From NCBI GenBank assembly GCA_016287765.1, contig JAEEWS010000001.1, positions 1-64,000 on the forward strand: 64,000 bases of DNA. The letters are read 5' to 3'. The notes under the pieces were generated by a model. It was not told the origin of the DNA and ran no database searches. It was given only the letters and a program-made list of their open reading frames with translations. The translations under genes were made by a program, and so were the position numbers. Within the stretch, counting starts at the first letter, position 1; each line of letters opens with the position of its first letter. Below are positions 1 to 8,694 of the stretch, piece by piece. This DNA comes from Lachnospiraceae bacterium. GTDB taxonomy: Bacteria > Bacillota_A > Clostridia > Lachnospirales > Lachnospiraceae.

Positions 1-631
1 TGAGTTCACTGTCAACCAGATCGCCTACGGTCATCTTAAAGGAAACCTTAACGAAATCACTGGTAAGGAAGGAAGCAATCTTTCCTGCATCTTCAACGTT
101 CGTCATATCTATAACACTAGCATTGGGAGGTGTGATATCAACCTTTGCCTCGATCATTGAAGAAATGGATGTGGAAGCGGATCCCATCATCTGATTCATT
201 GCTTCACTGATGGCACTTAGATGAAATTCTGAAAGTTCACCCGTGATATTAGTTCCGTCTCCGCCCATCATCAGATCAGCGATTATCTTAACATCGTTTT
301 CCTTAAGGATCAGAATGTTATTTCCGTCCAATCCTTCTTTATATAGGATCTGAATAAAGATGCAAGGCTTATCGTATGCACTCACCAGCTGTTGCCAGTT
401 AACAATGGAAACCGAGGGTGTGGAGATATCAACCTTTTGATTTACAAGGGCTGCAAGGGTTGTAGCCGAACTTCCCATGGAAATATTGGAGATCTCTCCT
501 ATTGCGTCTTTTTCTTCTCCGGACAGTAAATCTCCGCCGGAACCTGCAGCGGATTTGGTTTCTTCAGTTGTATCGTCATCGGCGCTGTTAAACAAAGCAT
601 TTATTTCTTCCTGTGACAACAATCCATCCAT
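1..631 (-). CDS. fliY: Flagellar motor switch phosphatase FliY (3' part missing at window edge)
   Basis: FliY is a C-ring component in Firmicutes that also dephosphorylates CheY-P (family knowledge). The ATG at 631-629 follows GGAGGAATAAAAT, a good ribosome site. The N-terminal peptide LSQEEINALF (residues 5-14) resembles the CheY-binding peptide of FliM. Two CheC/FliY-type phosphatase motifs of the form D/S-x3-E-x2-N are visible at residues 42-49 (DAIGEISN) and 139-146 (SAISEAMN). About 210 residues are present. The C-terminal SpoA (FliN-like) domain expected for the family lies beyond the left edge, so the gene is cut by the window and not broken. It starts 3 bases after the fliM stop, so the two are likely translationally coupled. 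Confidence 0.93.
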   Translation of the reverse strand, partial: MDGLLSQEEINALFNSADDDTTEETKSAAGSGGDLLSGEEKDAIGEISNISMGSSATTLAALVNQKVDISTPSVSIVNWQQLVSAYDKPCIFIQILYKEGLDGNNILILKENDVKIIADLMMGGDGTNITGELSEFHLSAISEAMNQMMGSASTSISSMIEAKVDITPPNASVIDMTNVEDAGKIASFLTSDFVKVSFKMTVGDLVDSEL

Positions 632-634
632 ATT

Positions 635-1612
635 TTATTCCTCCTTGATCACAGAAGCGATCTTGATAGCATAAGAATCTGAAGACTCTCCTGCAAGTGC
701 CGTGAATTTGTAAATGTTTCCGACATAAATATCCAGTTCATCAGAAACCTTCTTGTCAAGTTTAATGATATCACCTTTAGCCATGTTTATATAATCATTG
801 ACAGAAATAACGCTTCTGCCAAGAACGGCTTTAACGGGAATACGCGCTTTGGAAATTGCAGATTCGATAAAGCTTCTATATATCTCATCATTCTTTTCCT
901 GCATTGTTGAATACCAATACTTGGTGTTCAATTTATCGATAACCGGCTCAATTACCGAATAAGGTATGCAGACGTTCATAAGACCTTCAACGCTGCCTAT
1001 CTTAATGCTCATGGTTATAAGAGCGATCATTTCATTGGGGCTGATGAATTGAGCAAACTGTGAGTTTGTCTCTATTCTGGTGAATGTAGGTGAAAGTTCC
1101 ACAACATTTCCCCAGGGTTCAGCCAGCTGATTGGTGATCATAACGAAGATACGTTCCAGGATCGTTCGCTCGATCTCGGTAAAGTCTCTGCTCTTTTCAA
1201 GGGGCAGTCCCGCTCCTCCCAGCATACGGTCAACAACCGCAAATCCGATGTTTTCCGAAAGTTCTATGATCACACTTCCTTCGAGAGGATCAAAATCAAT
1301 CATTCCGAGAAGTACCGGATTAGAAAGAGCGTTAGTGAACTCGGCATAAATGATAGCCTCGGAGTTTACCACCTCTATCTGAGCATTCGTTCTCAAGTAA
1401 GCAGGGAAATGCGTAGAAAGTAAACGGCCAAAATGCTCGAATATGATCTCCAGCGTTCTCAGATGCTCCTTTGAGAATTTGGAAGGTCTGGAGAAGTCAT
1501 AGTTTTTAACTACAACATCTTTAGTCTCCTTAAATTCTTCGGCATCGATCTCACCCGTCGAAAAGGCTTTCAACAGGTCATCTATTTCTTTTTGGGAAAG
1601 GACGTCTCCCAT
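635..1612 (-). CDS. fliM: Flagellar motor switch protein FliM
   Basis: C-ring protein that binds CheY-P and sets the direction of rotation (family knowledge). The 325-residue product is full length for the family. The N-terminal motif LSQKEIDDLL (residues 5-14) is the CheY-P-binding peptide. The middle is a CheC-like domain, and the last 70 or so residues form the SpoA/FliN-like domain. The ATG at 1612 follows GGAGAGATAAAAC. The gene lies between fliL and fliY in the fla/che operon and shares with fliY a near-identical N-terminal peptide, so both rotor proteins could recruit CheY-P. Confidence 0.97.
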   Translation of the reverse strand: MGDVLSQKEIDDLLKAFSTGEIDAEEFKETKDVVVKNYDFSRPSKFSKEHLRTLEIIFEHFGRLLSTHFPAYLRTNAQIEVVNSEAIIYAEFTNALSNPVLLGMIDFDPLEGSVIIELSENIGFAVVDRMLGGAGLPLEKSRDFTEIERTILERIFVMITNQLAEPWGNVVELSPTFTRIETNSQFAQFISPNEMIALITMSIKIGSVEGLMNVCIPYSVIEPVIDKLNTKYWYSTMQEKNDEIYRSFIESAISKARIPVKAVLGRSVISVNDYINMAKGDIIKLDKKVSDELDIYVGNIYKFTALAGESSDSYAIKIASVIKEE

Positions 1613-1652
1613 GTTTTATCTCTCCGATTAAAAATAGTTAAGATCTTAAAAC

Positions 1653-2186
1653 TTACTGTACCGTTACACTTAATGCGATATCAACTACCAGCTCGCGGTC
1701 CACGGCCGTATCGGAAGTTCTGAAATAAGTTCTGCAATATGAAAGCAGCGACTTCTTGAGTTCGGTTTCATGTTCTACAAGTTCATCGGCTGTATATGCT
1801 TTAACAAGTGTGGTTAGATAATCATTGAGTACAGCTTTCTGATCATCGATAACAGCCGTTACTTCCGCAAAGTTGGAAGCATCTTTGTTAAGGATGATAC
1901 TCCAGCTGATAAGAGCAAAACGGTTTTTACTTTCGCCTTCAGCCTTTTTAAGGTTTACAGTGAGTCCGCTACCTATGTCGTAAGGTTTTCTGGAAGCAAG
2001 AGGCACCTGTGCGTAATCCGCTGCATCGGGATTCTCCAGTTCAAGATTTATGACCTTAACTATCTTCTTTACCAGCTCATTGGCATTATTGGCAGCCGGT
2101 ACTATGGAAAACAGTATAATCGCTGAAAGAATGATATTTGCTATTACTGCCGCAAGTATAGCTATTGCAAGTATGTTTTTTTTCAT
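1653..2186 (-). CDS. fliL: Flagellar basal body-associated protein FliL
   Basis: Single-pass inner-membrane protein that surrounds the stator and supports torque and stator recruitment (family knowledge). The 177 residues begin with MKKN, then a hydrophobic segment at about residues 5-30, and then an extracytoplasmic stomatin-like domain. The C-terminal part ends with the TVDRELVVDIALSV-like pattern expected for FliL. The start at 2186 is preceded by CCGGAGGCAAT. It lies 14 bases after motB and 40 bases before fliM, in the usual motA-motB-fliL-fliM order. Confidence 0.9.
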   Translation of the reverse strand: MKKNILAIAILAAVIANIILSAIILFSIVPAANNANELVKKIVKVINLELENPDAADYAQVPLASRKPYDIGSGLTVNLKKAEGESKNRFALISWSIILNKDASNFAEVTAVIDDQKAVLNDYLTTLVKAYTADELVEHETELKKSLLSYCRTYFRTSDTAVDRELVVDIALSVTVQ

Positions 2187-2200
2187 ATTGCCTCCGGAAA

Positions 2201-3205
2201 TTAATTGGAACTTCTTTGATTATATAAACGTATTTCTACTCTTCGGTTTTGAGCTCTGCCTTCAGCAGTCGCATTATCCGCAACCGGTTCATGGGCACCG
2301 CGCCCCGCATAATACAGATTATCCCATCCTATACCTTTTTCTTCCGCAAAATAGGAAGCCACAGATATTGCACGGCATGCGGATAAGATATCATTGTTTG
2401 CAAAAAATCTGGTATCTGTGGGCGTGTTATCTGTGTGTCCGATGATCTCTATCTTATATTCCCTGTATTGCTTAAGAATGTTGCCGAGTCTTGAAAGAAC
2501 AAAAACAGCATCATCTTTTACCGTGTCTTTGCCGGCATCAAAAAGTACAGCGCCGCTGATCTCGATCTGAATATATTGATAAGTTTCCGAATCAATTGTT
2601 ATATCAAGTTCATCAAGTATCTTTGTCTTATCCAAAAGGCTGACTATCTCCTCGTACATTACGGAAGATTCTGCCTTATTCATTTCTTTTTCTTTTTCCT
2701 CGGCAAGGGCTGCTAACTGTTCGGCAGTCAGTTCTGTTAATGCCTGTTTATCTGAGTCCTGCCCTGCAGTTCCGTCTGTAGGGTTCTGGGCTGTAGCAGG
2801 ATTTTGACTGTCCTCGCCTTGTTTTTCGAGATTTTCATCCTGAAGTCCCAGTTCGGAATTATCATCACCGTTTCCTTCTTCTCTGGCACCTCTTTCATTA
2901 TCATCCACATTGTCCACAGATTCTCCGTCATCGGTCTTACCTGTGGTATTGAAATACTCATCCAGATTACTGAGCTGGGTAGCCCCGCTGGATATCAAAA
3001 CACCGTCTTCAAAGGAGGAGCCTCCTCCGGTAAAGATTGAAAAAGAATCCTGCAAAGATTTTAACATTGCCTCGGCTTTACTTTCATCAACGGAAGACAT
3101 TGAGAAAAGCAAAACGAAGAAGCAAAGAAGAAGATTCATTAGATCCGAGAAGGTGGCCATCCACGCGGGTGAACCTTTCGGCGGATCTTCAGGTTTTTTC
3201 TTCAA
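2201..3205 (-). CDS. motB: Flagellar stator protein MotB (TTG start)
   Basis: Stator subunit that anchors MotA to peptidoglycan and carries the proton- or sodium-binding aspartate. After a short basic tail comes [16 protein letters not shown], in which D21 is the conserved ion-binding aspartate at the start of the single membrane helix (about 17-39). Residues about 65-200 form an unusually acidic, Asn/Gln-rich linker. The C-terminal third is an OmpA-type peptidoglycan-binding domain with GHTDNTP and NRRVEI motifs. The only start that keeps the conserved tail before the helix is TTG at 3205, with GGCGG/GGTGA upstream. motA ends two bases upstream (stop 3210-3208), so translational coupling is likely. 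Confidence 0.95.
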   Translation of the reverse strand: MKKKPEDPPKGSPAWMATFSDLMNLLLCFFVLLFSMSSVDESKAEAMLKSLQDSFSIFTGGGSSFEDGVLISSGATQLSNLDEYFNTTGKTDDGESVDNVDDNERGAREEGNGDDNSELGLQDENLEKQGEDSQNPATAQNPTDGTAGQDSDKQALTELTAEQLAALAEEKEKEMNKAESSVMYEEIVSLLDKTKILDELDITIDSETYQYIQIEISGAVLFDAGKDTVKDDAVFVLSRLGNILKQYREYKIEIIGHTDNTPTDTRFFANNDILSACRAISVASYFAEEKGIGWDNLYYAGRGAHEPVADNATAEGRAQNRRVEIRLYNQRSSN

Positions 3206-3207
3206 AT

Positions 3208-4020
3208 CTATTCACCGCCTTCCTCTCCGCCTTCACCGTTGCCCGCCATAGCTTGTCTGCGTTCGGGCGAAATGAAGGATTTGAGCTTTTCTTCTATGAT
3301 CCTGGGGTTTTCACCGGCCTGGATCGAAAGAAGACCTTCGACTACTATATTCTTAGCCATGATCTCGGCTACGTCATTCGATTTGAGTTTTGTTGAAACC
3401 GGGATACACAACCAGTTTGCAAGAAGTGAACCGTAGAATGTGGTAACAAGGGCGATCGCCATGTTAGGACCTACGGCGTTGATATCCGAAAGGTTACCGA
3501 GCATGTTGATAAGGCCAACCAGGGTACCGATCATACCCCAGGCAGGACCCATGCTGGCCAGATTTTCCCAGAATCCGATATTGGTCTTGTGTCTGTCTCC
3601 GATACATGAAAGTTCCGTTTCAAGAATACTGCGTACAAATTCGGGATCAGTACCGTCTACGATAAGAAGGATACCTTTTTTGATAAATTCGTCCTCAATA
3701 GAGTTATTCGCAGCCTCTTCCAATGCAAGAAGTCCTTCCTTACGTGCAACGTTGGAAAGATCTATTATCTGCTTGATTATCTCTTCTTCATTGTAATTAA
3801 CCGGCTTCATTATAAGAGTAATGGATTTAAGTCCTTTAATAAAGCCTTTGATATCGGAAGACATAACAAGGGATACCGCAAATGCTCCACCGAAGGTGAT
3901 CATTGCGGAAGGAGCATCCAGGAACGCTATAATACTGGCTACGCCTGCATCGCCCAATGAAATTGAAATCAGTACGAAAAGGATTGCAAGTACCAACCCA
4001 AGAATGGAAGCTATATCCAA
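3208..4020 (-). CDS. motA: Flagellar stator protein MotA (TTG start)
   Basis: Membrane stator subunit that converts ion flow to torque with MotB. The 270 residues show two N-terminal membrane helices, a long cytoplasmic loop, and two C-terminal helices containing the MotA family segment [13 protein letters not shown]. The protein must begin at TTG 4020 (MDIASILG...): the in-frame ATG GTG at 4032-4027 runs straight into TAG at 4026-4024. That makes a two-codon mini-ORF just upstream of the true start, possibly giving reinitiation. The gene has its own promoter with a pair of NrdR-box-like sites, so motA-motB-fliL-fliM-fliY can be transcribed independently of the upstream operon. Confidence 0.95.
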   Translation of the reverse strand: MDIASILGLVLAILFVLISISLGDAGVASIIAFLDAPSAMITFGGAFAVSLVMSSDIKGFIKGLKSITLIMKPVNYNEEEIIKQIIDLSNVARKEGLLALEEAANNSIEDEFIKKGILLIVDGTDPEFVRSILETELSCIGDRHKTNIGFWENLASMGPAWGMIGTLVGLINMLGNLSDINAVGPNMAIALVTTFYGSLLANWLCIPVSTKLKSNDVAEIMAKNIVVEGLLSIQAGENPRIIEEKLKSFISPERRQAMAGNGEGGEEGGE

Positions 4021-4063
4021 AACCTACACCATACCTTTCTTCCGATAGTTATCAACTTTATAG

Positions 4064-4092
4064 ATTATACTAAATATCCCTAAAAACCACAA
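4064..4092 (-). promoter_or_regulatory. Sigma-A-like promoter of motA
   Basis: On the minus strand TTGTGG (4092-4087), 17 bases, then TATAAT (4069-4064), 44 bases before the motA TTG start. The -35 hexamer is embedded in an NrdR-box-like 16-mer. No GC-rich terminator is seen between flbD and this promoter, so it is an internal promoter of the flagellar operon. Confidence 0.6.
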
Positions 4093-4134
4093 GATGTAAC
4101 AGCGATTTTTTTGAAAATGTACCACATATTGTTT
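4087..4134 (-). promoter_or_regulatory. Tandem NrdR-box-like operators upstream of motA
   Basis: Two 16-mers read on the minus strand: AAACAATATGTGGTAC (4134-4119) and CTGTTACATCTTGTGG (4102-4087). Both fit most of the core of the NrdR consensus acaCwAtATaTwGtgt, each with one core mismatch. Their centres (4126.5 and 4094.5) are exactly 32 bp apart, about three helical turns. The proximal box overlaps the -35 element, a repressor-like position. The same geometry is found upstream of flgB and nrdR. Protein identity is inferred, not shown. Confidence 0.5.
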
Positions 4135-4156
4135 TTATATAAATTTTTTTTAAAAA

Positions 4157-4351
4157 TTATAAGTTATTTTGGCCGAAAATTTCTTTTTTGTATTCCTTAA
4201 CAAGATTTTTTACTTCCAGCCTTGTTTCTTTTACCATTATCTTCTTTCCGGTGGTCAATGTAATTGATGTATCCGGTACCTCTTCAATGGTTTCGATAAG
4301 GTCGGAGTTTAAAGTAAATTTTTTGTCATTAAGTCTTGTAAGCTCTATCAT
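4157..4351 (-). CDS. flbD: Flagellar protein FlbD
   Basis: Small (64-residue) protein of the FlbD family found between flgE and motA in Firmicutes and spirochaete fla operons. Its exact role is not settled. The product opens with [12 protein letters not shown] and contains the family pattern of a short beta-rich N-terminus, [14 protein letters not shown] and a basic helical tail. It is distinct from the unrelated Caulobacter transcription factor of the same name. Position, size and N-terminal motif support the call. Confidence 0.9.
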   Translation of the reverse strand: MIELTRLNDKKFTLNSDLIETIEEVPDTSITLTTGKKIMVKETRLEVKNLVKEYKKEIFGQNNL

Positions 4352-4393
4352 TTATGCGTTTCCTCCATTCTGCCTTTCGAAATATTCCAACAA

Positions 4394-4416
4394 GGCGGCA
4401 TATGTTTTATGCCGCC
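4394..4416 (-). terminator. Intercistronic hairpin between flgE and flbD
   Basis: Perfect 8-bp stem GGCGGCAT / ATGCCGCC with a 7-base loop. On the minus strand it is followed by TTGTTGG, a weak U-tract, so it is better read as a partial terminator or an mRNA-stabilising element that lowers expression of flbD and downstream genes relative to flgE. Confidence 0.45.
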
Positions 4417-4439
4417 CCATTAGTTTTGCTATTTAAAAA

Positions 4440-5897
4440 TTATCTCTTAAGATTTATAAGTTCTTCAAGCAATGTATCGGATGTTGTGATTATTCTTGAG
4501 TTTGCCTGGAAACCACGCTGTGTTGTGATCATATTTGTGAATTCTGTTGCCAGATCCACGTTGGACATTTCAAGAACACCCGTATTAAAGCTTCCGCCTG
4601 CTTCAGCCACTGTTTTTCCGATACCGTCAAACTCACCGGAGTTCTGTGTTGTCGCAAAAAGGCTTCCGCCCACCGCTTCAAGACCTGCGGCATTTGCAAA
4701 CTGTGCTACCACAACCTGTCCCAAAAGTCTTGAAACACCGTTGTCATAAACACCGTAGATAAGTCCGTTCCCGTCTATTGAACATCCTGTCATGTTTCCG
4801 GAAGTACGTCCCGCTTTAGTTCCGTCCAGAGCACCCTTAGTATAGGCAATGGAGGTTGAACCGCTGTTTGCGAACATGGTAAGAGATGAAAAATCCACAT
4901 CTACACCGCCTGCAGGAAAGGGATTACCCTCTGTGTCGGTAGTGCTGAGCAGGAAATTGATGCTTGGATATTCATTTGCATCAAGATCAACGTTCTCATC
5001 GAAGTTTACATATGAAAACTTACCGGATGATCCGTCAAACTTAAGCAGGAAAGAGTTTGCACTTGTGATCTCTCCCGTATCCTGATCAACATCAAAGGTA
5101 TACTGCTGACCGCCTACGGTAAGTGAAAGGCCTGCAGCTGCCGTATAAGTGTTATTTGTATCATCAAACTGAGAAATGATGCTATTACCCCTGGAATCAA
5201 CGATATCCGTTACAGAAACCTGATACAGTGTTTTATCATCGGCGTTCTGAGTAAGTCGAAGATTGGCAGTGTAGCTTCTTCCCAGATTATCAAAGAATGA
5301 AAATGCAGTGAGCTTACCGGTTGCTGAATCAAAGGAAGTATCGGCACTGTCGATATTACCCGAGAAGTAAACCGCTTCAGTAGCTTCCGGAGCCGAATAC
5401 ATATTTTCGGGAGCCATGATCTTAAGCGGACTTACCGTATCCGCAACGGTCTGGGTCTCGTTATTGGGATCCACCTGCCATCCCATTACCGCATAACCGT
5501 CGGCATTACAAAGTGTTCCGGCTGCATCTACGGTAAATGATCCTGCTTTGGTAAAAAGATTTCCGCCACCGTTATTAACAACGAAAAATCCGTCACCCTC
5601 GATCATAAGATCAAAGGGATTATCTGTTCTCTGTGATCCGCCGTTAATGCTGACAGATGTCATAACCGACTGCACTGTGGCTCCAAGACCTATCTGCATC
5701 GAGTTCTGACCTGCCGATCCCGCCTCTGCGTTGGGACCTGTAGCGGATGATGATTTTTGATAAAGAACATCAGCAAAGGTAACACTGCTGGCCTTAAAGC
5801 CTACAGTATTAACGTTTGAGATGTTATTACCGATAACGTCCATTTTGGTCTGATGGACTTTCAGTCCGGAAACACCGGAATACAACGATCTCATCAT
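4440..5897 (-). CDS. flgE: Flagellar hook protein FlgE
   Basis: Polymerises to form the hook joining basal body and filament; exported by the flagellar type III system (family knowledge). The 485-residue product has the conserved rod/hook N-terminus (MRSLYSGVSGL and NNISNVNTVGFK, residues 2-36) and the C-terminal heptad region NVDLATEFTNMITTQRGF. The middle is the variable FlgE D1/D2 portion. Two ATGs in a row (5897 and 5894) follow GGAGGTCGATTACT; either could be used. The gene has its own sigma-28-type promoter and a structured leader, so it can be expressed separately from flgD upstream. Confidence 0.96.
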   Translation of the reverse strand: MMRSLYSGVSGLKVHQTKMDVIGNNISNVNTVGFKASSVTFADVLYQKSSSATGPNAEAGSAGQNSMQIGLGATVQSVMTSVSINGGSQRTDNPFDLMIEGDGFFVVNNGGGNLFTKAGSFTVDAAGTLCNADGYAVMGWQVDPNNETQTVADTVSPLKIMAPENMYSAPEATEAVYFSGNIDSADTSFDSATGKLTAFSFFDNLGRSYTANLRLTQNADDKTLYQVSVTDIVDSRGNSIISQFDDTNNTYTAAAGLSLTVGGQQYTFDVDQDTGEITSANSFLLKFDGSSGKFSYVNFDENVDLDANEYPSINFLLSTTDTEGNPFPAGGVDVDFSSLTMFANSGSTSIAYTKGALDGTKAGRTSGNMTGCSIDGNGLIYGVYDNGVSRLLGQVVVAQFANAAGLEAVGGSLFATTQNSGEFDGIGKTVAEAGGSFNTGVLEMSNVDLATEFTNMITTQRGFQANSRIITTSDTLLEELINLKR

Positions 5898-5920
5898 AGT
5901 AATCGACCTCCTAAGTTAAC

Positions 5921-5971
5921 GCTTCCCTTCTGTCATTCGGGGAAGCCGTCGCCTCCTGTCGGTCCGGCGAC
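5921..5971 (-). promoter_or_regulatory. Two-hairpin leader of flgE
   Basis: The flgE 5' leader contains two adjacent hairpins on the minus strand: GTCGCC / GGCGAC (5971-5948, 12-base loop) and GCTTCCC / GGGAAGC (5946-5921). Both loops end in GACAGRA, and one loop exposes ACAGGA, a CsrA-like motif. The SD GGAGG lies a few bases downstream of the second hairpin. A post-transcriptional control element is inferred. Confidence 0.45.
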
Positions 5972-5994
5972 TCTTGTTTGTCTCTTGTTATAAT

Positions 5995-6023
5995 TTATCG
6001 GCATTAGATCCAAGATACTTTAA
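5995..6023 (-). promoter_or_regulatory. Sigma-28 (SigD/FliA-type) promoter of flgE
   Basis: Minus-strand TTAAAG (6023-6018) and GCCGATAA (6002-5995): TAAA, 16 bases, GCCGATAA. This is a near-perfect match to the SigD consensus TAAA-N14..16-GCCGATAT. Transcription would start about 90 bases upstream of the flgE ATG. Confidence 0.75.
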
Positions 6024-6037
6024 TCATATTTGAAAAA

Positions 6038-6442
6038 TTACGCAATAACTGCGCCGTCAATATTGGAGAAGACCATCTCATCATCTCCCGTAACCGCAGT
6101 GATGACCGTGTTGTTCTTTATATTTACTATGAACGCCATGTCATCCACCATAACAAGGGATTCATTAATTCCTTTGAGCCCTGCTTTTTTCGTTCCGTTT
6201 TCAAGTCTTTCCATCTGCTCATCGGTCATATCTATATTTCTGTCGTTTAAACGTTCCGAAGCATGTTTGGAAAACTTGAGTCCCGAAGCCTGAGCTTTTT
6301 GTCTCGCCAGGATCTCTTCAAAAGACTGCCCCAAAGGTGAATTGCTTTTGTTTTCGACATTCTTGCTTTTATTATTGGCAAGGATATCCTGCATCTGTTG
6401 GATCGAATAATTTCTGTTAAATTCCAGATTATTCAGTGCCAT
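6038..6442 (-). CDS. Flagellar operon protein (TIGR02530-like)
   Basis: Conserved small protein found between flgD and flgE in Firmicutes flagellar operons; its biochemical role is unknown. The start is ATG 6442 (MALNNLEFNRN), preceded by GGAGGAAGGTTGAA, giving 134 residues. A longer reading frame would overlap flgD in another frame and has no ribosome site. The C-terminal half carries the family signature FSKHASERLNDRNI and a segment ending in VFSNIDGAVI. The start is one base after the flgD stop, indicating coupling. Family assignment rests on position and the SKHASERL motif. Confidence 0.85.
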   Translation of the reverse strand: MALNNLEFNRNYSIQQMQDILANNKSKNVENKSNSPLGQSFEEILARQKAQASGLKFSKHASERLNDRNIDMTDEQMERLENGTKKAGLKGINESLVMVDDMAFIVNIKNNTVITAVTGDDEMVFSNIDGAVIA

Positions 6443-6443
6443 T

Positions 6444-7262
6444 TCAACCTTCCTCCGTGATCTCATCCCCGGCATCAGCCGCTTCTGCATCCGTTTCTTC
6501 GTTCACTGCGGGATGAGGATTGAAAACATTGATGGTTAACGCATTCTTGACCGTCGTGTAGTTCTTGTCGTCAAATACCACATCTAAGGCATAGGTTCCC
6601 GCGGCAAGTTCCTGAAGCAGCTCAGACTTGATCGTAACCGTCTTTCCGGTGAGAACGACATAATCCGAAGGTAAAACGGTATTTCCTATGGTAAGGGCCA
6701 CATTCTCGGCCTTTGCCACATCAGAACCGAGATTAACGTCAAATTGAACGTCCTGAGGTTCATCCCCGTTGAATGTATATGTCTTATCTTTCTCTGCCAG
6801 ACTCGGTTTGTTCTTATCGTAGTGATAGTCTTCGCCCACCACGGAGCTTAAGTTTTCCATGGAATAAAGACTGCCGTCGATGCTGAACTGTGCTTTGCCT
6901 CCGCTGTAGGTGATATAGTCCACAATGCCGGACTTGGTGATGGTACCGCCCGCCGGGCTTTCCGATGTGACTACTACCTGTTTGCCTACAAGGGAAAAGA
7001 TCTGGGTATTTTCAGCAGTTGCAGAAAGGGTCTGTAATTCTTCCAATTGGCTGAATGTGGCCAGCTGGGAGATCCATTCGGTATTGGTGGAAGGCTCTAA
7101 TGGATCCTGATTCTGCATTTCGGCAACAAGAAGCTGCAAGAAAGCATCTTTTCCGAGATTTGAAGTACCTCTTGTTTCCTTCTCTTCTCCTACAGTCTTG
7201 GTAGCAGTATTCTTTTCGACCTTGCCGTCCACAACCTTTTGTATCAATAAATCGTCTGCCAT
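6444..7262 (-). CDS. flgD: Flagellar hook assembly scaffold FlgD
   Basis: Capping/scaffold protein required for hook polymerisation, exported by the flagellar secretion system. The 272 residues contain the FlgD signature LGKDAFLQLLVAEMQNQDP near residue 35 and the following segment NTEWISQLATFSQLEEL. The C-terminal half is a FlgD Ig/tudor-like region, and the protein ends in an acidic tail (DAEAADAGDEITEEG). It lies between fliK and the TIGR02530-like gene, as in other Clostridia. Confidence 0.93.
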   Translation of the reverse strand: MADDLLIQKVVDGKVEKNTATKTVGEEKETRGTSNLGKDAFLQLLVAEMQNQDPLEPSTNTEWISQLATFSQLEELQTLSATAENTQIFSLVGKQVVVTSESPAGGTITKSGIVDYITYSGGKAQFSIDGSLYSMENLSSVVGEDYHYDKNKPSLAEKDKTYTFNGDEPQDVQFDVNLGSDVAKAENVALTIGNTVLPSDYVVLTGKTVTIKSELLQELAAGTYALDVVFDDKNYTTVKNALTINVFNPHPAVNEETDAEAADAGDEITEEG

Positions 7263-7275
7263 GAATTACCTCCGT

Positions 7276-8694
7276 TTAAGCCACATAGTTAACGGTACTG
7301 GTTCCGTCGTCTATATAACTTTGGGATCTCAGATCATTTCCATCAACCTTTTCGTTGATCTCATCAAGTGTAAAATGTCTCTTGTTCTTGTTTTCGTTTC
7401 TGTCATTTCCGTTCTTTTCCGCATCCTTATCTTTGTTAAAAGAAAAATCGGAAACGGTAACTTCCACAGAATCAATCTTTAATCCCTGCTCTTTAAGCGT
7501 CTCCTTGAACTGAACCATATTGCTTTCGATCGCTTCTTTTGAGATCTGATTTTCGGTCCTGAACTTGGCTGTTATCACACCGTCATTATCCCGGATCTCT
7601 ACATTTACTTTACCCAGATGCTCAGGTGTCAGCTGGATCTCAAGACTCTTAAGATCAGAAGTCAGATTGATCTTGATCTGTTCAAGTATCTGATCTGCAA
7701 TGTTTCTTATGTTCGGTACGGCTTTACTTATTCCGGTTATCTCTTCCATGGTCTGATTGAATCTGTTTACCATGTTATTGAGGAACTTTTCTGCCATATC
7801 CGGATCGCCTTTTTCACCGACCGATCTCTTCTTGCCGTCGGTATTGGTTTCGTTCCTGCTTTCGCTTTCCTTCCCAAACTCTATGGAAAGTTTTTTCCCG
7901 CTTTCTTCCTCCGCAGTTTGCGTTTCGGTGTTGATCACTTCCGCATTCTCATTGTCCTTAAGGTTTTCAAGCACCTTATTGGTTTCGGGCTGTGATCTGC
8001 CGAGAAGTTCAAGTTTGAAATTGCTCTCATCTCCGAAAGCTTCTGTAAGCACCGAAGAGATCATGTTCTCATTCAGTCCCGCATCTTCAAGGATACCCGA
8101 AATTTCCTTAAGAAGATCATCGCATGCTTCAAGAAGACTTTGATCGGTCAATAGAAGTGTCAGATCATTATCACAGTCAAGTGAAACAAATAACTCCTTT
8201 AACGAATTCAAGTCCGCAAGATCTGAAGCATTCATTCCCAGGCTGTCCATTTTAGTCTGAAGTTCTTCGGGAGTGATATTAAAAAATTCCACCACCGTAA
8301 CCACGATACTTACAAGACATGCACTCACCTTTTCGAAATCTTCTTCACTGATCTCTCCCGCATTGTCTGCGGCTTTGTTATGAAGACTGCTGTCTCCGTT
8401 AAGAGTTTCTTCTTTGCTTTTAACATCCTTCAATGCATTTTTAAGATTGCTCAGCGATTCTCCATTACCTGCAGGCTCTTTTGAAACGCCGACATTCTTT
8501 ATATCATTTCCGTCGGACGGATTCACCTTGGCTTCATTTGTCCCTGCGCTAAAAGGGTTTTTGCTCTTAGTAATGCCGTTAAACAGGTTTGAAAATGATA
8601 CAGCATTGTTTGCACTGCCCTGCGATTTTTCCCCTGAAACGGAAAAAATGCCGGATGCAAACTGAATGTTAGTTTGTACATTTTGTACCAGCAT
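7276..8694 (-). CDS. fliK: Flagellar hook-length control protein FliK
   Basis: Secreted molecular ruler that switches export from hook to filament substrates (family knowledge). The start ATG 8694 (MLVQNVQTNI) is preceded by AAAGGAGGATGTAAA, giving 472 residues; a longer frame lacks a ribosome site. The N-terminal two thirds are low-conservation, Ser/Asn/Glu-rich sequence. The C-terminal Flg_hook domain is recognised by LKSLEIQLTPEHLGKVNV and the following segment in which GVITAKFRTEN is visible. Position between the MotE-like gene and flgD is canonical. Confidence 0.9.
   Translation of the reverse strand: MLVQNVQTNIQFASGIFSVSGEKSQGSANNAVSFSNLFNGITKSKNPFSAGTNEAKVNPSDGNDIKNVGVSKEPAGNGESLSNLKNALKDVKSKEETLNGDSSLHNKAADNAGEISEEDFEKVSACLVSIVVTVVEFFNITPEELQTKMDSLGMNASDLADLNSLKELFVSLDCDNDLTLLLTDQSLLEACDDLLKEISGILEDAGLNENMISSVLTEAFGDESNFKLELLGRSQPETNKVLENLKDNENAEVINTETQTAEEESGKKLSIEFGKESESRNETNTDGKKRSVGEKGDPDMAEKFLNNMVNRFNQTMEEITGISKAVPNIRNIADQILEQIKINLTSDLKSLEIQLTPEHLGKVNVEIRDNDGVITAKFRTENQISKEAIESNMVQFKETLKEQGLKIDSVEVTVSDFSFNKDKDAEKNGNDRNENKNKRHFTLDEINEKVDGNDLRSQSYIDDGTSTVNYVA

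Noticed and set aside
5921..5971. Cyclic-di-GMP (GEMM) riboswitch in the flgE leader
   Set aside because: The conserved GEMM core and tetraloop-receptor are absent; only two simple hairpins are visible.
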